From contig CBIHON010000030.1 of the NCBI GenBank assembly GCA_966211965.1, positions 1 through 63,483 of the forward strand: a DNA stretch of 63,483 nt, written 5' to 3'. Shown in pieces: positions 35,444-44,177 of this stretch. A program made the position numbers and the translations under genes. The notes under the pieces are model-generated. The model ran no database searches. It saw only the letters and a list, made by a program, of their open reading frames with translations, and was not told the DNA's origin. Each line of letters begins with the position of its first letter. Within the stretch, counting starts at the first letter, position 1. Source of the DNA: CBIHON01 sp966211965. Lineage in GTDB: Bacteria > Pseudomonadota > Gammaproteobacteria > Burkholderiales > Burkholderiaceae_D.

Positions 35444-36327
35444 TGAATCGCCTCATTTCTTCTGCAATTCTCGTGCTGATTGCGTTCCTAATATTGTTTT
35501 CGACCTTGTTTGTGGTGGACCAGCGCCAGTACGCGATCGTGTTCGCTTTAGGTGAGGTCAAGCAGGTGATCAACGAGCCGGGCCTGCATTTCAAATTGCC
35601 GCCTCCATTCCAGAACGTGCTGTTTCTGGACAACAGGATACTGACTCTCGATACGCCCGAAGCAGACCGCTTCATCACGGCCGAGAAAAAGAACATCCTG
35701 GTCGATGCTTTCGTGAAGTGGCATATCACTGACCCGAAGCTGTACTTTGTCAGTTTCGGTGGCGACGAGCGCCGAGCGCAAGATCGCATGTCGCAGATCG
35801 TGAAAGCCGCACTCAATGACGAAATCACCAAGCGCACTGTGCGTGAAGTGATCTCCGGCGAGCGCGGCAAGGTAATGGATGCAATTCGCAGGAAAGTCAC
35901 CGAGGAGGCCAAACAGATCGGCGTTGAAATCATCGACGTGCGCCTGAAACGCGTAGATTATGTCGAGCAGATCAATGCTTCCGTGTACGATCGCATGAAA
36001 GCGGAGCGTACCAGAGTGGCGAACGAGTTGCGTTCGACCGGCTCGGCCGAGTCTGAAAAGATCCGGGCGGATGCGGACCGGCAGCGTACGGTATTGCTGG
36101 CGGAAGCCTATCGTGATGCCGAGCAGATTCGCGGCGAGGGCGATGCCAAGGCATCGCAAATTTATGCCGAGGCATTTGGCCAGAATCCGGAGTTCTACAA
36201 GTTTTATCGTAGCCTGGAGGCGTATCGGGCCAGCTTTAAAAATCGCAGCGACATGATGGTGGTCGACCCGAATTCTGAATTTTTCAAATACTTCAAGAGC
36301 CCGGTATCCGGTAACTCCAAAAAGTGA
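35443..36327 (+). CDS. hflC: FtsH protease modulator HflC
   Basis: Second SPFH subunit of the HflKC complex, periplasmic with an N-terminal anchor (ISSAILVLIAFLILFSTLF). SPFH domain begins VVDQRQYAIVFALGEV; the region RVDYVEQINASVYDRMKAER is characteristic. The 294 residues fit. Directly coupled to hflK and followed closely by the DUF2065 gene. Confidence 0.97.
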   Translation: MNRLISSAILVLIAFLILFSTLFVVDQRQYAIVFALGEVKQVINEPGLHFKLPPPFQNVLFLDNRILTLDTPEADRFITAEKKNILVDAFVKWHITDPKLYFVSFGGDERRAQDRMSQIVKAALNDEITKRTVREVISGERGKVMDAIRRKVTEEAKQIGVEIIDVRLKRVDYVEQINASVYDRMKAERTRVANELRSTGSAESEKIRADADRQRTVLLAEAYRDAEQIRGEGDAKASQIYAEAFGQNPEFYKFYRSLEAYRASFKNRSDMMVVDPNSEFFKYFKSPVSGNSKK

Positions 36328-36339
36328 TACGGCCGTGTT

Positions 36340-36534
36340 GTGAATAGCTCGTGGACTGTTGCATTGGGATTGATGCTGTTGTTCGAAGGTGTCATCCCTT
36401 TTCTCTTTCCGAAACAGTGGCGAGAGGCTTTTAAGCGCATCACCCAGTTTTCCGATGGTCAGATCCGTTTTATCGGATTGCTTGCCTTGCTGGCGGGATC
36501 GGCAATGCTCGGCCTCGTTCAAATTTTTTCCTGA
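36340..36534 (+). CDS. DUF2065 (YjeT-like) small membrane protein
   Basis: A protein of 64 residues with two hydrophobic helices (WTVALGLMLLFEGVIPFLF and IRFIGLLALLAGSAMLGLV) flanking the family core PKQWREAFKRITQFSDGQIR. Start is GTG at 36340. DUF2065 proteins are commonly encoded directly after hflC, as here, which suggests a link with the HflKC-FtsH assembly; no function is established. Confidence 0.85.
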   Translation: MNSSWTVALGLMLLFEGVIPFLFPKQWREAFKRITQFSDGQIRFIGLLALLAGSAMLGLVQIFS

Positions 36535-36552
36535 CGCTTCTCTCGGTCTTAT

Positions 36553-37704
36553 ATGCCAACTTGGCTTCTTCCTGAAAACATCGCTGATGTCTTGCCGTCT
36601 GAAGCACGCAAGATAGAGGAATTACGGCGCGCCATGCTCGACAACTTCCGTCTTTATGGATATGAGCTGGTGATGCCGCCAATGCTCGAGTATCTCGAGT
36701 CGTTGCTGGCCGGCGCCGGCCATGATACTGATTTGCGCACCTTCAAGCTGGTCGATCAATTGTCCGGCCGCAGCATGGGCTTGCGCGCTGATATGACCAT
36801 TCAGGTGGCACGCATCGACGCCCATTTGCTTAATCGTGCTTCTGTCACGCGTTTGTGCTACGCCGGCAGTGTGTTGCATACGCGGCCTTCGGGCTTGCAT
36901 GCGACGCGCGAGCCGTTGCAGATCGGTGCAGAGATTTATGGTCATGCCGGACTGGAAGCGGATGCCGAGATTCAGGAACTGGCGCTTGCTTCCTTGGCAT
37001 TGGCCGGTTTTCCCCAGGTACGTCTTGATTTGTGTCATGTCGGCGTATTGCGAGCCTTGATCGAGAGCGACCCAAAAGCCAAGAACAGCGAGGCCGAATT
37101 GCATGCCCTGCTGCGCGCCAAGGATGTATCGAGCCTGCAAGCGCTTACGGCAGATTATCAGCCGGTGACGCGTGCAGCACTGCTGGCCTTGCCCGGCTTG
37201 TATGGGGATGTTGAAGTAATTGGCCGTGCGCGGGCAGCCTTGCCTGCTTTGCCCGGCATTACACAGGCTCTGGGCGAGCTCGAAGCGCTGGTCAAACTGG
37301 CCGGCGACGCAAGCGTGACCATTGATCTGGCGGACCTGCGCGGTTACCAGTATGAGAGCGGCGCCATGTTTGCGCTGTTTGTGCCGGGACTGCCGAATGC
37401 TGTGGCCCGCGGTGGACGCTACGACCATGTCGGCGAGGCATTTGGGCGGGCGCGTCCGGCAACCGGGTTTTCGCTCGATTTGCGGGAATTGGCACGCTTG
37501 TTGCCAAGTGCGGAACGCAAGCGTTCGATTCGGGCGCCGTGGGGTAGAGAGCCTTTGCTGCGTGAAAAAATCGTCGAGCTGCGCAAGGCGGGCGAAGTGG
37601 TCATACAAAGCCTGCCGGGCCATGAAAACGAGCAAGAGGAGTTCGATTGCGATCGCGCTGTCGTGCTGGAAAACGGAAACTGGATTCTTAAAAATTTAGG
37701 GTAG
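36553..37704 (+). CDS. hisZ: ATP phosphoribosyltransferase regulatory subunit HisZ
   Basis: Catalytically inert paralogue of histidyl-tRNA synthetase that binds short-form HisG and confers histidine feedback in the first step of histidine synthesis. The class II fold is recognisable (LRADMTIQVARIDAHLL, RGGRYDHVGEAFGRARPATGFSL) without the anticodon-binding domain. Length 383. Lies between DUF2065 and purA, the standard betaproteobacterial order. Its presence predicts a short HisG elsewhere in the genome. Confidence 0.95.
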   Translation: MPTWLLPENIADVLPSEARKIEELRRAMLDNFRLYGYELVMPPMLEYLESLLAGAGHDTDLRTFKLVDQLSGRSMGLRADMTIQVARIDAHLLNRASVTRLCYAGSVLHTRPSGLHATREPLQIGAEIYGHAGLEADAEIQELALASLALAGFPQVRLDLCHVGVLRALIESDPKAKNSEAELHALLRAKDVSSLQALTADYQPVTRAALLALPGLYGDVEVIGRARAALPALPGITQALGELEALVKLAGDASVTIDLADLRGYQYESGAMFALFVPGLPNAVARGGRYDHVGEAFGRARPATGFSLDLRELARLLPSAERKRSIRAPWGREPLLREKIVELRKAGEVVIQSLPGHENEQEEFDCDRAVVLENGNWILKNLG

Positions 37705-37714
37705 AGGCTGTACC

Positions 37715-39028
37715 ATGCCACAAAAAAGCAATACGAAAAACGTCGTCGTCGTTGGTACCCAGTGGGGTGATGAGGGCAAGGGGAAAATCGTCGATTGGCT
37801 GACTGATCACGCTCAAGGCGTGGTTCGTTTTCAAGGCGGGCACAACGCCGGCCATACTCTGGTGATCGGAGGGCAGAAGACCGCCTTGCAATTGATCCCG
37901 TCGGGCATCATGCGACCCGGCGTTGCCTGCTACATCGGCAATGGCGTGGTGCTGTCAGTGCCGGACTTGTTGCGTGAAATCGACAAGCTGCAGGCCATCG
38001 GTGTCGAGGTTGTTTCGCGTCTCAAGGTGTCGGAAGCCTGTCCGGTTATCCTCCCGTATCACACGGCGCTTGATTCGGCCCGTGAAACCGCGCGCGGTGC
38101 CGCCAAGATCGGCACTACCGGCAAAGGCATCGGCCCCACCTATGAAGACAAGGTCGCACGGCGGGCAATCCGTGTGGCCGACTTGCTCAATGAGGCGCGC
38201 TTTGCCGAGAAGCTGCGCGAAAATCTCGACTATCACAACTTCGTGCTGGTCAATTACCTGAAGGCGACGGCGGTCGACTATCAAAAGACGCTGGACGATG
38301 CCCTAGCCAATGTGCCGCGCATCCGGCCGATGGTAGCCGACGTGTCGAGCGCACTGTATGCCGCGCACAAGTCCGGCGCTCACCTCTTGTTTGAGGGCGC
38401 GCAAGGCAGTCTGCTGGATGTCGATCACGGCACCTATCCGTTCGTCACCTCCAGCAATTGCGTTGCTGGTAATGCCGCTGCAGGATCGGGCGTCGGCCCG
38501 AACATGCTGCACTACATACTCGGCATTACCAAAGCCTATACGACACGCGTCGGTTCGGGGCCATTCCCATCCGAACTGCAAACCGATGAGGGCGTCGGCA
38601 AGCACCTTGCAAGCGTCGGCCACGAGTTCGGCACCGTCACCGGACGCGCGCGCCGTTGCGGCTGGTTCGATGCGGCCTTGCTAAAGCGTTCGGTCCAGAT
38701 CAATGGCGTTTCGGGCATGTGTTTGACCAAGCTGGATGTGCTCGATGGTTTGGAATCGCTTAAGTTATGTACCGGTTATACGCTCGGTGGTCAGAAGGTC
38801 GATATTTTTCCGGTCGGCGCCGAAGATGCAGCGCGTTGCGAGCCGATCTATGAGGAGATGCCGGGCTGGAAAGAGTCCACGGTCGGTGCCAAGTCCCTCG
38901 CCACGCTGCCGGCCAATGCGCGCGCCTACATCAAACGTATCGAAGAACTGGTAGGGGTGCCGGTCGACATGGTGTCGACCGGTCCGGATCGGGAAGAGAC
39001 AATCGTCCTGCGCCATCCTTTCGAATAG
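37715..39028 (+). CDS. purA: Adenylosuccinate synthetase
   Basis: GTP-dependent synthesis of adenylosuccinate from IMP and aspartate, first committed step to AMP. Signature WGDEGKGKIVD near residue 18, followed by GGHNAGHTL; IGTTGKGIGP, FEGAQGSLLDVDHGTYP and TGRARRCGWFD are all present. The 437 residues are normal. Starts 10 bp after hisZ. Confidence 0.98.
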   Translation: MPQKSNTKNVVVVGTQWGDEGKGKIVDWLTDHAQGVVRFQGGHNAGHTLVIGGQKTALQLIPSGIMRPGVACYIGNGVVLSVPDLLREIDKLQAIGVEVVSRLKVSEACPVILPYHTALDSARETARGAAKIGTTGKGIGPTYEDKVARRAIRVADLLNEARFAEKLRENLDYHNFVLVNYLKATAVDYQKTLDDALANVPRIRPMVADVSSALYAAHKSGAHLLFEGAQGSLLDVDHGTYPFVTSSNCVAGNAAAGSGVGPNMLHYILGITKAYTTRVGSGPFPSELQTDEGVGKHLASVGHEFGTVTGRARRCGWFDAALLKRSVQINGVSGMCLTKLDVLDGLESLKLCTGYTLGGQKVDIFPVGAEDAARCEPIYEEMPGWKESTVGAKSLATLPANARAYIKRIEELVGVPVDMVSTGPDREETIVLRHPFE

Positions 39029-39035
39029 TCCTGCC

Positions 39036-39584
39036 ATGCGCGGTAAATTGCCTGAATCGAGCGATACCGATCTTTGGATCTCGTGGGATGATTATCACCA
39101 TGCAATCGAACGGTTGGCGCTGATGGTGCACGAGTCCGGTTGGAAGTTCGACCAGATCTTGTGCCTGGCGCGCGGAGGCTTGCGTCCGGGCGACATATTT
39201 TCGCGCATCTTCGATGTGCCCCTCGCGATCTTGTCGACCAGTTCGTATCGGGAGGAGGCCGGTACCGTGCGCGGCAATCTCGATATTGCGCGCGCGATTA
39301 CGATGACCCACGGCACGCTTTCCGGCCGTATCCTTCTGGTTGACGACTTGGTGGATTCCGGCGTCACGCTGGAGAAAGTGCGGTCTCACCTCAAGGACAA
39401 CTTTCCCGATGTAAGCGAGGTGAAGTCGGCGGTCATCTGGTGTAAGGCCTGTTCATCGGTCAGACCGGATTTTTACCTCGAGTATCTGGAAAGTAATCCT
39501 TGGATACACCAGCCGTTTGAGGAATACGACAGCTTGCGCGCGCATCAGCTTGCCGCCTGGATGAAGAAGGGGGAGACACATTAA
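39036..39584 (+). CDS. Phosphoribosyltransferase (xanthine/hypoxanthine type)
   Basis: PRTase fold of 182 residues with the PRPP-binding motif ILLVDDLVDSG at about 102-112 and a substrate segment (ARGGLRPGDIFSR). Immediately after purA, so a purine-salvage role (hypoxanthine or xanthine-guanine) is the natural inference; the exact base cannot be fixed from motifs. Ends the operon that begins with hflX or hfq; the MITE-like element and a tRNA gene follow. Confidence 0.88.
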   Translation: MRGKLPESSDTDLWISWDDYHHAIERLALMVHESGWKFDQILCLARGGLRPGDIFSRIFDVPLAILSTSSYREEAGTVRGNLDIARAITMTHGTLSGRILLVDDLVDSGVTLEKVRSHLKDNFPDVSEVKSAVIWCKACSSVRPDFYLEYLESNPWIHQPFEEYDSLRAHQLAAWMKKGETH

Positions 39585-39683
39585 AACAATGGTGTGTTAT
39601 TTTGGGGCCAGGGGGGCTTGTCATACTTCGCGGGTGTTTCTCGCGCCGCCTGACCTCCCTTGCTGTAATAGGCAAGCAGGCTT

Positions 39684-39807
39684 TAGAGCAGTTTCAGCCT
39701 GACCGCACACGGCCAATCTTGCGCCTGCGATGCTCACTGTACCATTCGTACGGTTGCGCTTCTCGACTCAACCTTGGCTCCTGTACGGTCAGGCTGAAAC
39801 TGCTCTA
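39684..39807. mobile_element. 124-bp MITE-like element with 22-bp perfect terminal inverted repeats
   Basis: TAGAGCAGTTTCAGCCTGAC plus CG at 39684-39705 is repeated exactly, inverted, at 39786-39807. The outermost bases are TA on both sides, as expected if a Tc1/IS630-type element duplicated a TA target. The 80-bp interior has no ORF but includes GTACCATTCGTAC-like dyad symmetry. It lies 100 bp after the phosphoribosyltransferase stop. The IS630 attribution is inference from the TA flank; the inverted repeat itself is certain. Confidence 0.75.
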
Positions 39808-39862
39808 GCGTGGAAATGATTTAAAGACTTTGAGGTACCAAGCTAAAGCGGTCGTTGAAAAG

Positions 39863-39895
39863 AAAAAACCCGTTGAACAATCAACGGGTTTTTTT
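39863..39895 (-). terminator. Terminator of tRNA-Leu
   Basis: On the + strand AAAAAACCCGTTGA (39863-39876), loop ACAA, TCAACGGGTTTTTT (39881-39894): a perfect 14-bp stem with an A/T tract at each end. It lies just after the 3' end of the minus-strand tRNA-Leu. Confidence 0.92.
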
Positions 39896-39901
39896 AAAGC
39901 T

Positions 39902-39986
39902 TGGTGCCCACGGAGGGACTCGAACCCCCACACCTTGCGGCACATGGACCTGAACCATGCGCGTCTACCAATTCCGCCACGTGGGC
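39902..39986 (-). tRNA. tRNA-Leu (anticodon CAG)
   Basis: 85-nt minus-strand tRNA. The acceptor stem GCCCACG pairs with CGTGGGC, then discriminator A and an encoded CCA. The D arm reads TGGCGGAATTGGTAGACGCG as in leucine tRNAs. The anticodon loop is TTCAGGT, giving CAG. A long variable arm (TGCCGCAAGGTGT) and T loop GGTTCGAGTCC are present. A good promoter and a terminator flank it. Confidence 0.97.
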
Positions 39987-40001
39987 CTTGCGAAGACAGA
40001 A

Positions 40002-40029
40002 ATTATAGCGGAAAACTTCCGAAAGTCAA
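40002..40029 (-). promoter_or_regulatory. Sigma-70 promoter of tRNA-Leu
   Basis: On the minus strand TTGACT (40029-40024) and a perfect TATAAT (40007-40002) with a 16-bp spacer, about 15 bp before the mature tRNA 5' end. Confidence 0.85.
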
Positions 40030-40149
40030 ACTATTGACGAGCTTTATTGCTCAAAGCCGGACTAGGTTAGGTAAATACCTTACTCGTCCGGTACACTACG
40101 CGAGCATCCAACGGATGCTCTGTACCAATAAACATATAAGAAATACCCT

Positions 40150-42582
40150 TTGAGCCAATATTCATACACTATTCCTAGCCGAGAGGAAATTCTCGGCATC
40201 TTGCGCACGAGGGCCACGCCGCAAGACATAACTGCTATCGCCGCAGCGCTTGGCGTGAAACCCGAAGAAATGGACGGCCTGATGCGTCGCTTGAATGCGA
40301 TGGAGCGTGACGGCCAGATCAAACTTGACCGTAGCGGCAACTATCAACTTGCGCATATGCCCAATTTTATTGAAGGCCGCGTCAGCAGCCATCGCGACGG
40401 CTTCGGCTTTCTGGTTCCTGACGATGGTGGCGATGATATTTTCCTGCCTGAAAAAGAGATGCAAAAGGTGCTGCATGGAGACCGGGTTCAGGTTCGTATC
40501 AGCGGCACCGACCGGCGTGGACGTCCCGAAGGGGTGATCGTCGAAGTCGTCGCACGAGCCAATACCCATGTGATCGGCCGTCTGCTTAACGAAAATGGGG
40601 TGTGGATCGTGGCGCCGGAAGACAAGCGCATCGGCCAGGATATTTTGCTGGCGGGTTCTCCCGGTAAGGCCAAAACCGGCCAGGTAGTCAGTGTCGAGTT
40701 GATTGAGCAGCCTTCGCGTTATTCGCAACCGGTCGGGAAGATTGTCGAGGTGCTGGGCGATATCGACGATCCCGGCATGGAGATCGAAATCGCGGTGCGT
40801 AAATTTGGCGTTCCCCACGAATTCTCCGATGCGGCGAAAAAACTTGCAGCCAAATTGCCGAGCGAAGTGCGTGCCGCCGACCTTGCCGAACGCGTCGATT
40901 TGCGCGACGTACCGCTGGTGACGATCGACGGCGAAGACGCGCGCGACTTCGACGATGCGGTGTACTGCGAACCGGTCAAGATAGGGCGCAGTCAAGGTTT
41001 TCGTTTGATTGTGGCGATTGCCGATGTCAGCCATTACGTCAAGCCGAACGATGCGCTCGATGTCGACGCATTGGAGCGCAGCACCTCGGTGTATTTTCCG
41101 CGCCGTGTGATTCCGATGCTGCCAGAAAAGCTGTCGAACGGTCTGTGTTCTTTGAATCAGGGCGTGGATCGTTTGACCTTGGTGTGCGACGCCGTCATCA
41201 ATGCCAAGGGCGAGATCAAGGCTTACCAGTTTTATCCGGCTGTGATCCATTCGGCAGCTCGTCTGACCTATACCGAGGTCGCGGCCATTCTGGCCAATAC
41301 CAAGGGAATCGAAGCGGCCCGGCGACCAGCGCTGGTGCCTCATCTATTGCACCTTAACGAAGTATTTCATGCCTTGTTGCAAGCGCGGCAGGCGCGCGGT
41401 GCCATCGATTTCGAAACCACGGAAACCTACATTGTCTGCAATGCCGCCGGTAAGATCGAGCAGATCCTGCCGCGCACCCGCAATGACGCCCACAAGCTGA
41501 TTGAAGAATGCATGCTGGCTGCCAATGTGTGCGCCGCTGATTTGCTGGAGCGCCACAAGCATCCGGCCGTCTATCGCATTCATGCCGGACCGACCAAGGA
41601 AAAGCTGACCCAGGTTCGGACCTTCCTTAAACAGGTGGGCTTGCATCTAGGCGGCGGCGATACGCCATCGGCTTCCGACTACGCCGCATTGCTGCCGAAA
41701 ATAAAGGCGCGGCCTGACGCCTTGCTGCTGCAAACCATGTTGTTGCGCTCAATGCAGCAAGCCGTATACAGTCCGGATAATATCGGCCATTTCGGCTTGT
41801 CTTACGAAGCCTATGCGCATTTCACCAGCCCGATTCGACGCTATCCTGATTTGCTGACCCATCGTGCGATCAAGGCGATCCTGCAAGGAAAACGCTACGA
41901 TCCGAAAGGTATCGATACCAGCGTCTTGAACACCATGCTGTCACCGGCGGCGCGCAAGCAGGCGGCGCAGGATAGGGCCGAGGGCAAGAAAAAGCGCGAA
42001 GGCGATCTGGCGATCTGGGAAGCGCTTGGCATTCATTGTTCCGCCAATGAGCGTCGTGCCGATGAGGCCTCGCGCGATGTCGAGGCTTGGCTGAAGTGTT
42101 ATTTCATTCGTGACAAACTAGGCGAAGAATTCACCGGTACGATCTCGGGTGTCGCGCCGTTTGGCATTTTCGTACAGCTGGATACTTTGTTCATCGAGGG
42201 CTTGGTGCATGTGACCGAGTTGGGCGCGGATTATTTCCAGTACGATGAAACACGCCATGAGTTGCGTGCTGAACGCACCGGCATGCGCTATCAATTGACC
42301 GATCGCGTCACTGTGCAAGTCAGTCGCGTCGATTTGGATGCGCGCAAAATCGATCTGCGGCTGGTGAGCGAGCCCGGCATCAAGACGGTGCTGAAGAACG
42401 AAGCGCGGCGTGCCGATGCCGAGCAGCAGGCGCGCGAAAAAAAATCCAAGTCCAAGCCCGCCTCGAAAGCCGCGGAACCAGCCAAGGCAAGCAAGACGAA
42501 ACGTTCCAAATCAAAGGCGGCAGCAGAAAAGACAACGCGTTCGCCGCGCACCTACGCGAAATCAGGCAAGAAGAAACGATAG
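40150..42582 (+). CDS. rnr: Ribonuclease R
   Basis: 3'-5' exoribonuclease of the RNB family that degrades structured RNA. The 810 residues show a winged-helix N-terminus, cold-shock domains (RVSSHRDGFGFLVPDDGG), the catalytic RNB domain with DARDFDDAVYC and acidic residues, an S1 domain (GTISGVAPFGIFVQLDTLF) and a long Lys/Ala/Ser-rich tail (from about residue 755). TTG at 40150 is the likely start: the sequence MSQYSYTIPSREEILGILR is conserved-looking and no ATG is near. Followed by rlmB after 3 bp, a typical pair. Confidence 0.96.
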   Translation: MSQYSYTIPSREEILGILRTRATPQDITAIAAALGVKPEEMDGLMRRLNAMERDGQIKLDRSGNYQLAHMPNFIEGRVSSHRDGFGFLVPDDGGDDIFLPEKEMQKVLHGDRVQVRISGTDRRGRPEGVIVEVVARANTHVIGRLLNENGVWIVAPEDKRIGQDILLAGSPGKAKTGQVVSVELIEQPSRYSQPVGKIVEVLGDIDDPGMEIEIAVRKFGVPHEFSDAAKKLAAKLPSEVRAADLAERVDLRDVPLVTIDGEDARDFDDAVYCEPVKIGRSQGFRLIVAIADVSHYVKPNDALDVDALERSTSVYFPRRVIPMLPEKLSNGLCSLNQGVDRLTLVCDAVINAKGEIKAYQFYPAVIHSAARLTYTEVAAILANTKGIEAARRPALVPHLLHLNEVFHALLQARQARGAIDFETTETYIVCNAAGKIEQILPRTRNDAHKLIEECMLAANVCAADLLERHKHPAVYRIHAGPTKEKLTQVRTFLKQVGLHLGGGDTPSASDYAALLPKIKARPDALLLQTMLLRSMQQAVYSPDNIGHFGLSYEAYAHFTSPIRRYPDLLTHRAIKAILQGKRYDPKGIDTSVLNTMLSPAARKQAAQDRAEGKKKREGDLAIWEALGIHCSANERRADEASRDVEAWLKCYFIRDKLGEEFTGTISGVAPFGIFVQLDTLFIEGLVHVTELGADYFQYDETRHELRAERTGMRYQLTDRVTVQVSRVDLDARKIDLRLVSEPGIKTVLKNEARRADAEQQAREKKSKSKPASKAAEPAKASKTKRSKSKAAAEKTTRSPRTYAKSGKKKR

Positions 42583-42585
42583 ATT

Positions 42586-43326
42586 ATGAAGAGCAAAATG
42601 ATTTTCGGCTTTCATGCCGTCACTGCGCGCTTGCGCCATGAAGCGTCGTCCGTGGAAGAGATTTACGTCGATGCTGACCGCCACGACGGTCGCATGCAAG
42701 ACTTGTTGCGTGCGGCCAAGGAGGCCGGCGTGCGCATCATCCAGGCCGATGCCAAGCGCTTGGACAGTATCGTCGGCACGCGCCGGCATCAAGGAGTGGT
42801 GGCCAAGGCCGGTACATTGTCGCTGGCACGCAATCTCGACGAATTATTGGATGCGATCGATGGCCCGCCACTGTTGCTGGTGCTTGATGGAATTACTGAT
42901 CCACATAATCTGGGCGCATGCTTGCGGGTTGCCGATGGGGCCGGAGCGCACGCGGTAATTGCGCCCAAGGACCGTGCAGTGGGTTTGAATGCGACCGCGG
43001 CCAAAGTTGCCAGCGGCGCGGCAGAAACCGTGCCCTATATCACTGTCACCAATCTCGCGCGCACCTTACGTGAACTGAAGGAGCGTGACATCCTGCTGGT
43101 CGGCACTACCGACGAAGCGGAGAAAAGTTTGTACCAAGCCGATTTTTCCGGTCCCGCAGCGCTGGTCATGGGCTCGGAAGGCGAGGGCATGCGCCGCTTG
43201 ACGCGCGAGAGTTGTGATGTGCTGGTCAGTATTCCGATGTTCGGTGCAGTGGAAAGCCTGAATGTTTCCGTCGCTTCCGGGATTTGTCTGTTCGAGGCGC
43301 GCCGGCAACGAATTGCCAAAGGTTGA
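42586..43326 (+). CDS. rlmB: 23S rRNA (guanosine-2251-2'-O)-methyltransferase
   Basis: SPOUT-family methyltransferase making Gm2251 in the peptidyl-tRNA site of 23S rRNA. An N-terminal L30e-like substrate-binding domain (to about residue 90) precedes the knotted SPOUT domain with DPHNLGACLRVADGAGA, MGSEGEGMRRL and SLNVSVASGICLFE. 246 residues, normal. Three bases separate it from rnr, so they are co-transcribed. Confidence 0.96.
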   Translation: MKSKMIFGFHAVTARLRHEASSVEEIYVDADRHDGRMQDLLRAAKEAGVRIIQADAKRLDSIVGTRRHQGVVAKAGTLSLARNLDELLDAIDGPPLLLVLDGITDPHNLGACLRVADGAGAHAVIAPKDRAVGLNATAAKVASGAAETVPYITVTNLARTLRELKERDILLVGTTDEAEKSLYQADFSGPAALVMGSEGEGMRRLTRESCDVLVSIPMFGAVESLNVSVASGICLFEARRQRIAKG

Positions 43327-43352
43327 CGCCGGTTACATTCATTATGCGCCAA

Positions 43353-43382
43353 TTGGCAGGGCGTGTACGAACACGCTAACAT
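43353..43382 (+). promoter_or_regulatory. Candidate cysE promoter with dyad in the spacer
   Basis: TTGGCA (43353-43358), 18-bp spacer, TAACAT (43377-43382), 35 bp before cysE. The spacer contains the perfect dyad GCGTGT-ACGA-ACACGC (43361-43376), suggesting an operator under RNA polymerase. Confidence 0.5.
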
Positions 43383-43417
43383 CCGACATAAGACCTTCCT
43401 GATCATTTCAATACCTC

Positions 43418-44167
43418 ATGTTTAGCCGCCTACGCGAAGACATTGCCAGCATCATCGAACGCGACCCTGCCGCCCGCACGGCGTGGGAGGTGCTGACTTG
43501 TTATCCGGGGCTGCATGCCATCGTGATGCATCGCTGTGCGCATTGGTGCTGGAGGCATGAGATGAAGTGGCTGGGCCGTTTCATCTCGCACATCGCACGC
43601 ACCTTGACCGGCATTGAAATTCATCCCGGGGCGACCATAGGCCGGCGCGTATTCATCGATCACGGCTTCGGCGTGGTGATCGGCGAGACCGCTGAAGTCG
43701 GCGATGACTGCACGATCTATCAGGGCGTAACACTCGGTGGAACATCCCTGAGCAAGGGGGCCAAGCGCCATCCGACTTTGGGGCGCGGCGCGATCATCGG
43801 TGCCGGCGCCAAGGTGCTGGGTAGCTTTACCGTGGGCGAGGGGGCAAAGGTCGGGTCCAATGCGGTGGTGGTTAAGGAAGTGCCGGCAGGCGCAACCGCT
43901 GTCGGCAATCCGGCACACATCGTGCAAAAGGATGCCAGCAAGGCCAGGGAAGAGACCGCGGCGCGCATGTTTGCCGCCTATGGCGTGACGCCGAATGGCG
44001 ATGACCCTTTGTCGACCGCCTTGCACGGCTTGATCAATAATGCGGCAGCTCAAGAGCATCAGATTCAGAAAATGATTGCGGCGATGAAGGCGGCCGGCAT
44101 CGTCTGCGAACTTCAGCCGGAGATGGAAAAATTCGATCCGGAACAGCTTAACAAGATGGTCGAGTGA
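43418..44167 (+). CDS. cysE: Serine O-acetyltransferase
   Basis: Makes O-acetylserine from serine and acetyl-CoA for cysteine synthesis. An all-alpha N-terminal domain is followed by hexapeptide left-handed beta-helix repeats (about residues 70-180), with the catalytic Asp-His in FIDHGFGVVIGE and the GGTSLSKGAKRHP loop. The C-terminus (to residue 249) is longer than the short plant-type form and carries a helical extension after IVQKDASKAREETAARMF. Follows rlmB at 91 bp with its own promoter candidate. Confidence 0.96.
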   Translation: MFSRLREDIASIIERDPAARTAWEVLTCYPGLHAIVMHRCAHWCWRHEMKWLGRFISHIARTLTGIEIHPGATIGRRVFIDHGFGVVIGETAEVGDDCTIYQGVTLGGTSLSKGAKRHPTLGRGAIIGAGAKVLGSFTVGEGAKVGSNAVVVKEVPAGATAVGNPAHIVQKDASKAREETAARMFAAYGVTPNGDDPLSTALHGLINNAAAQEHQIQKMIAAMKAAGIVCELQPEMEKFDPEQLNKMVE

Positions 44168-44177
44168 GGACATTTAA

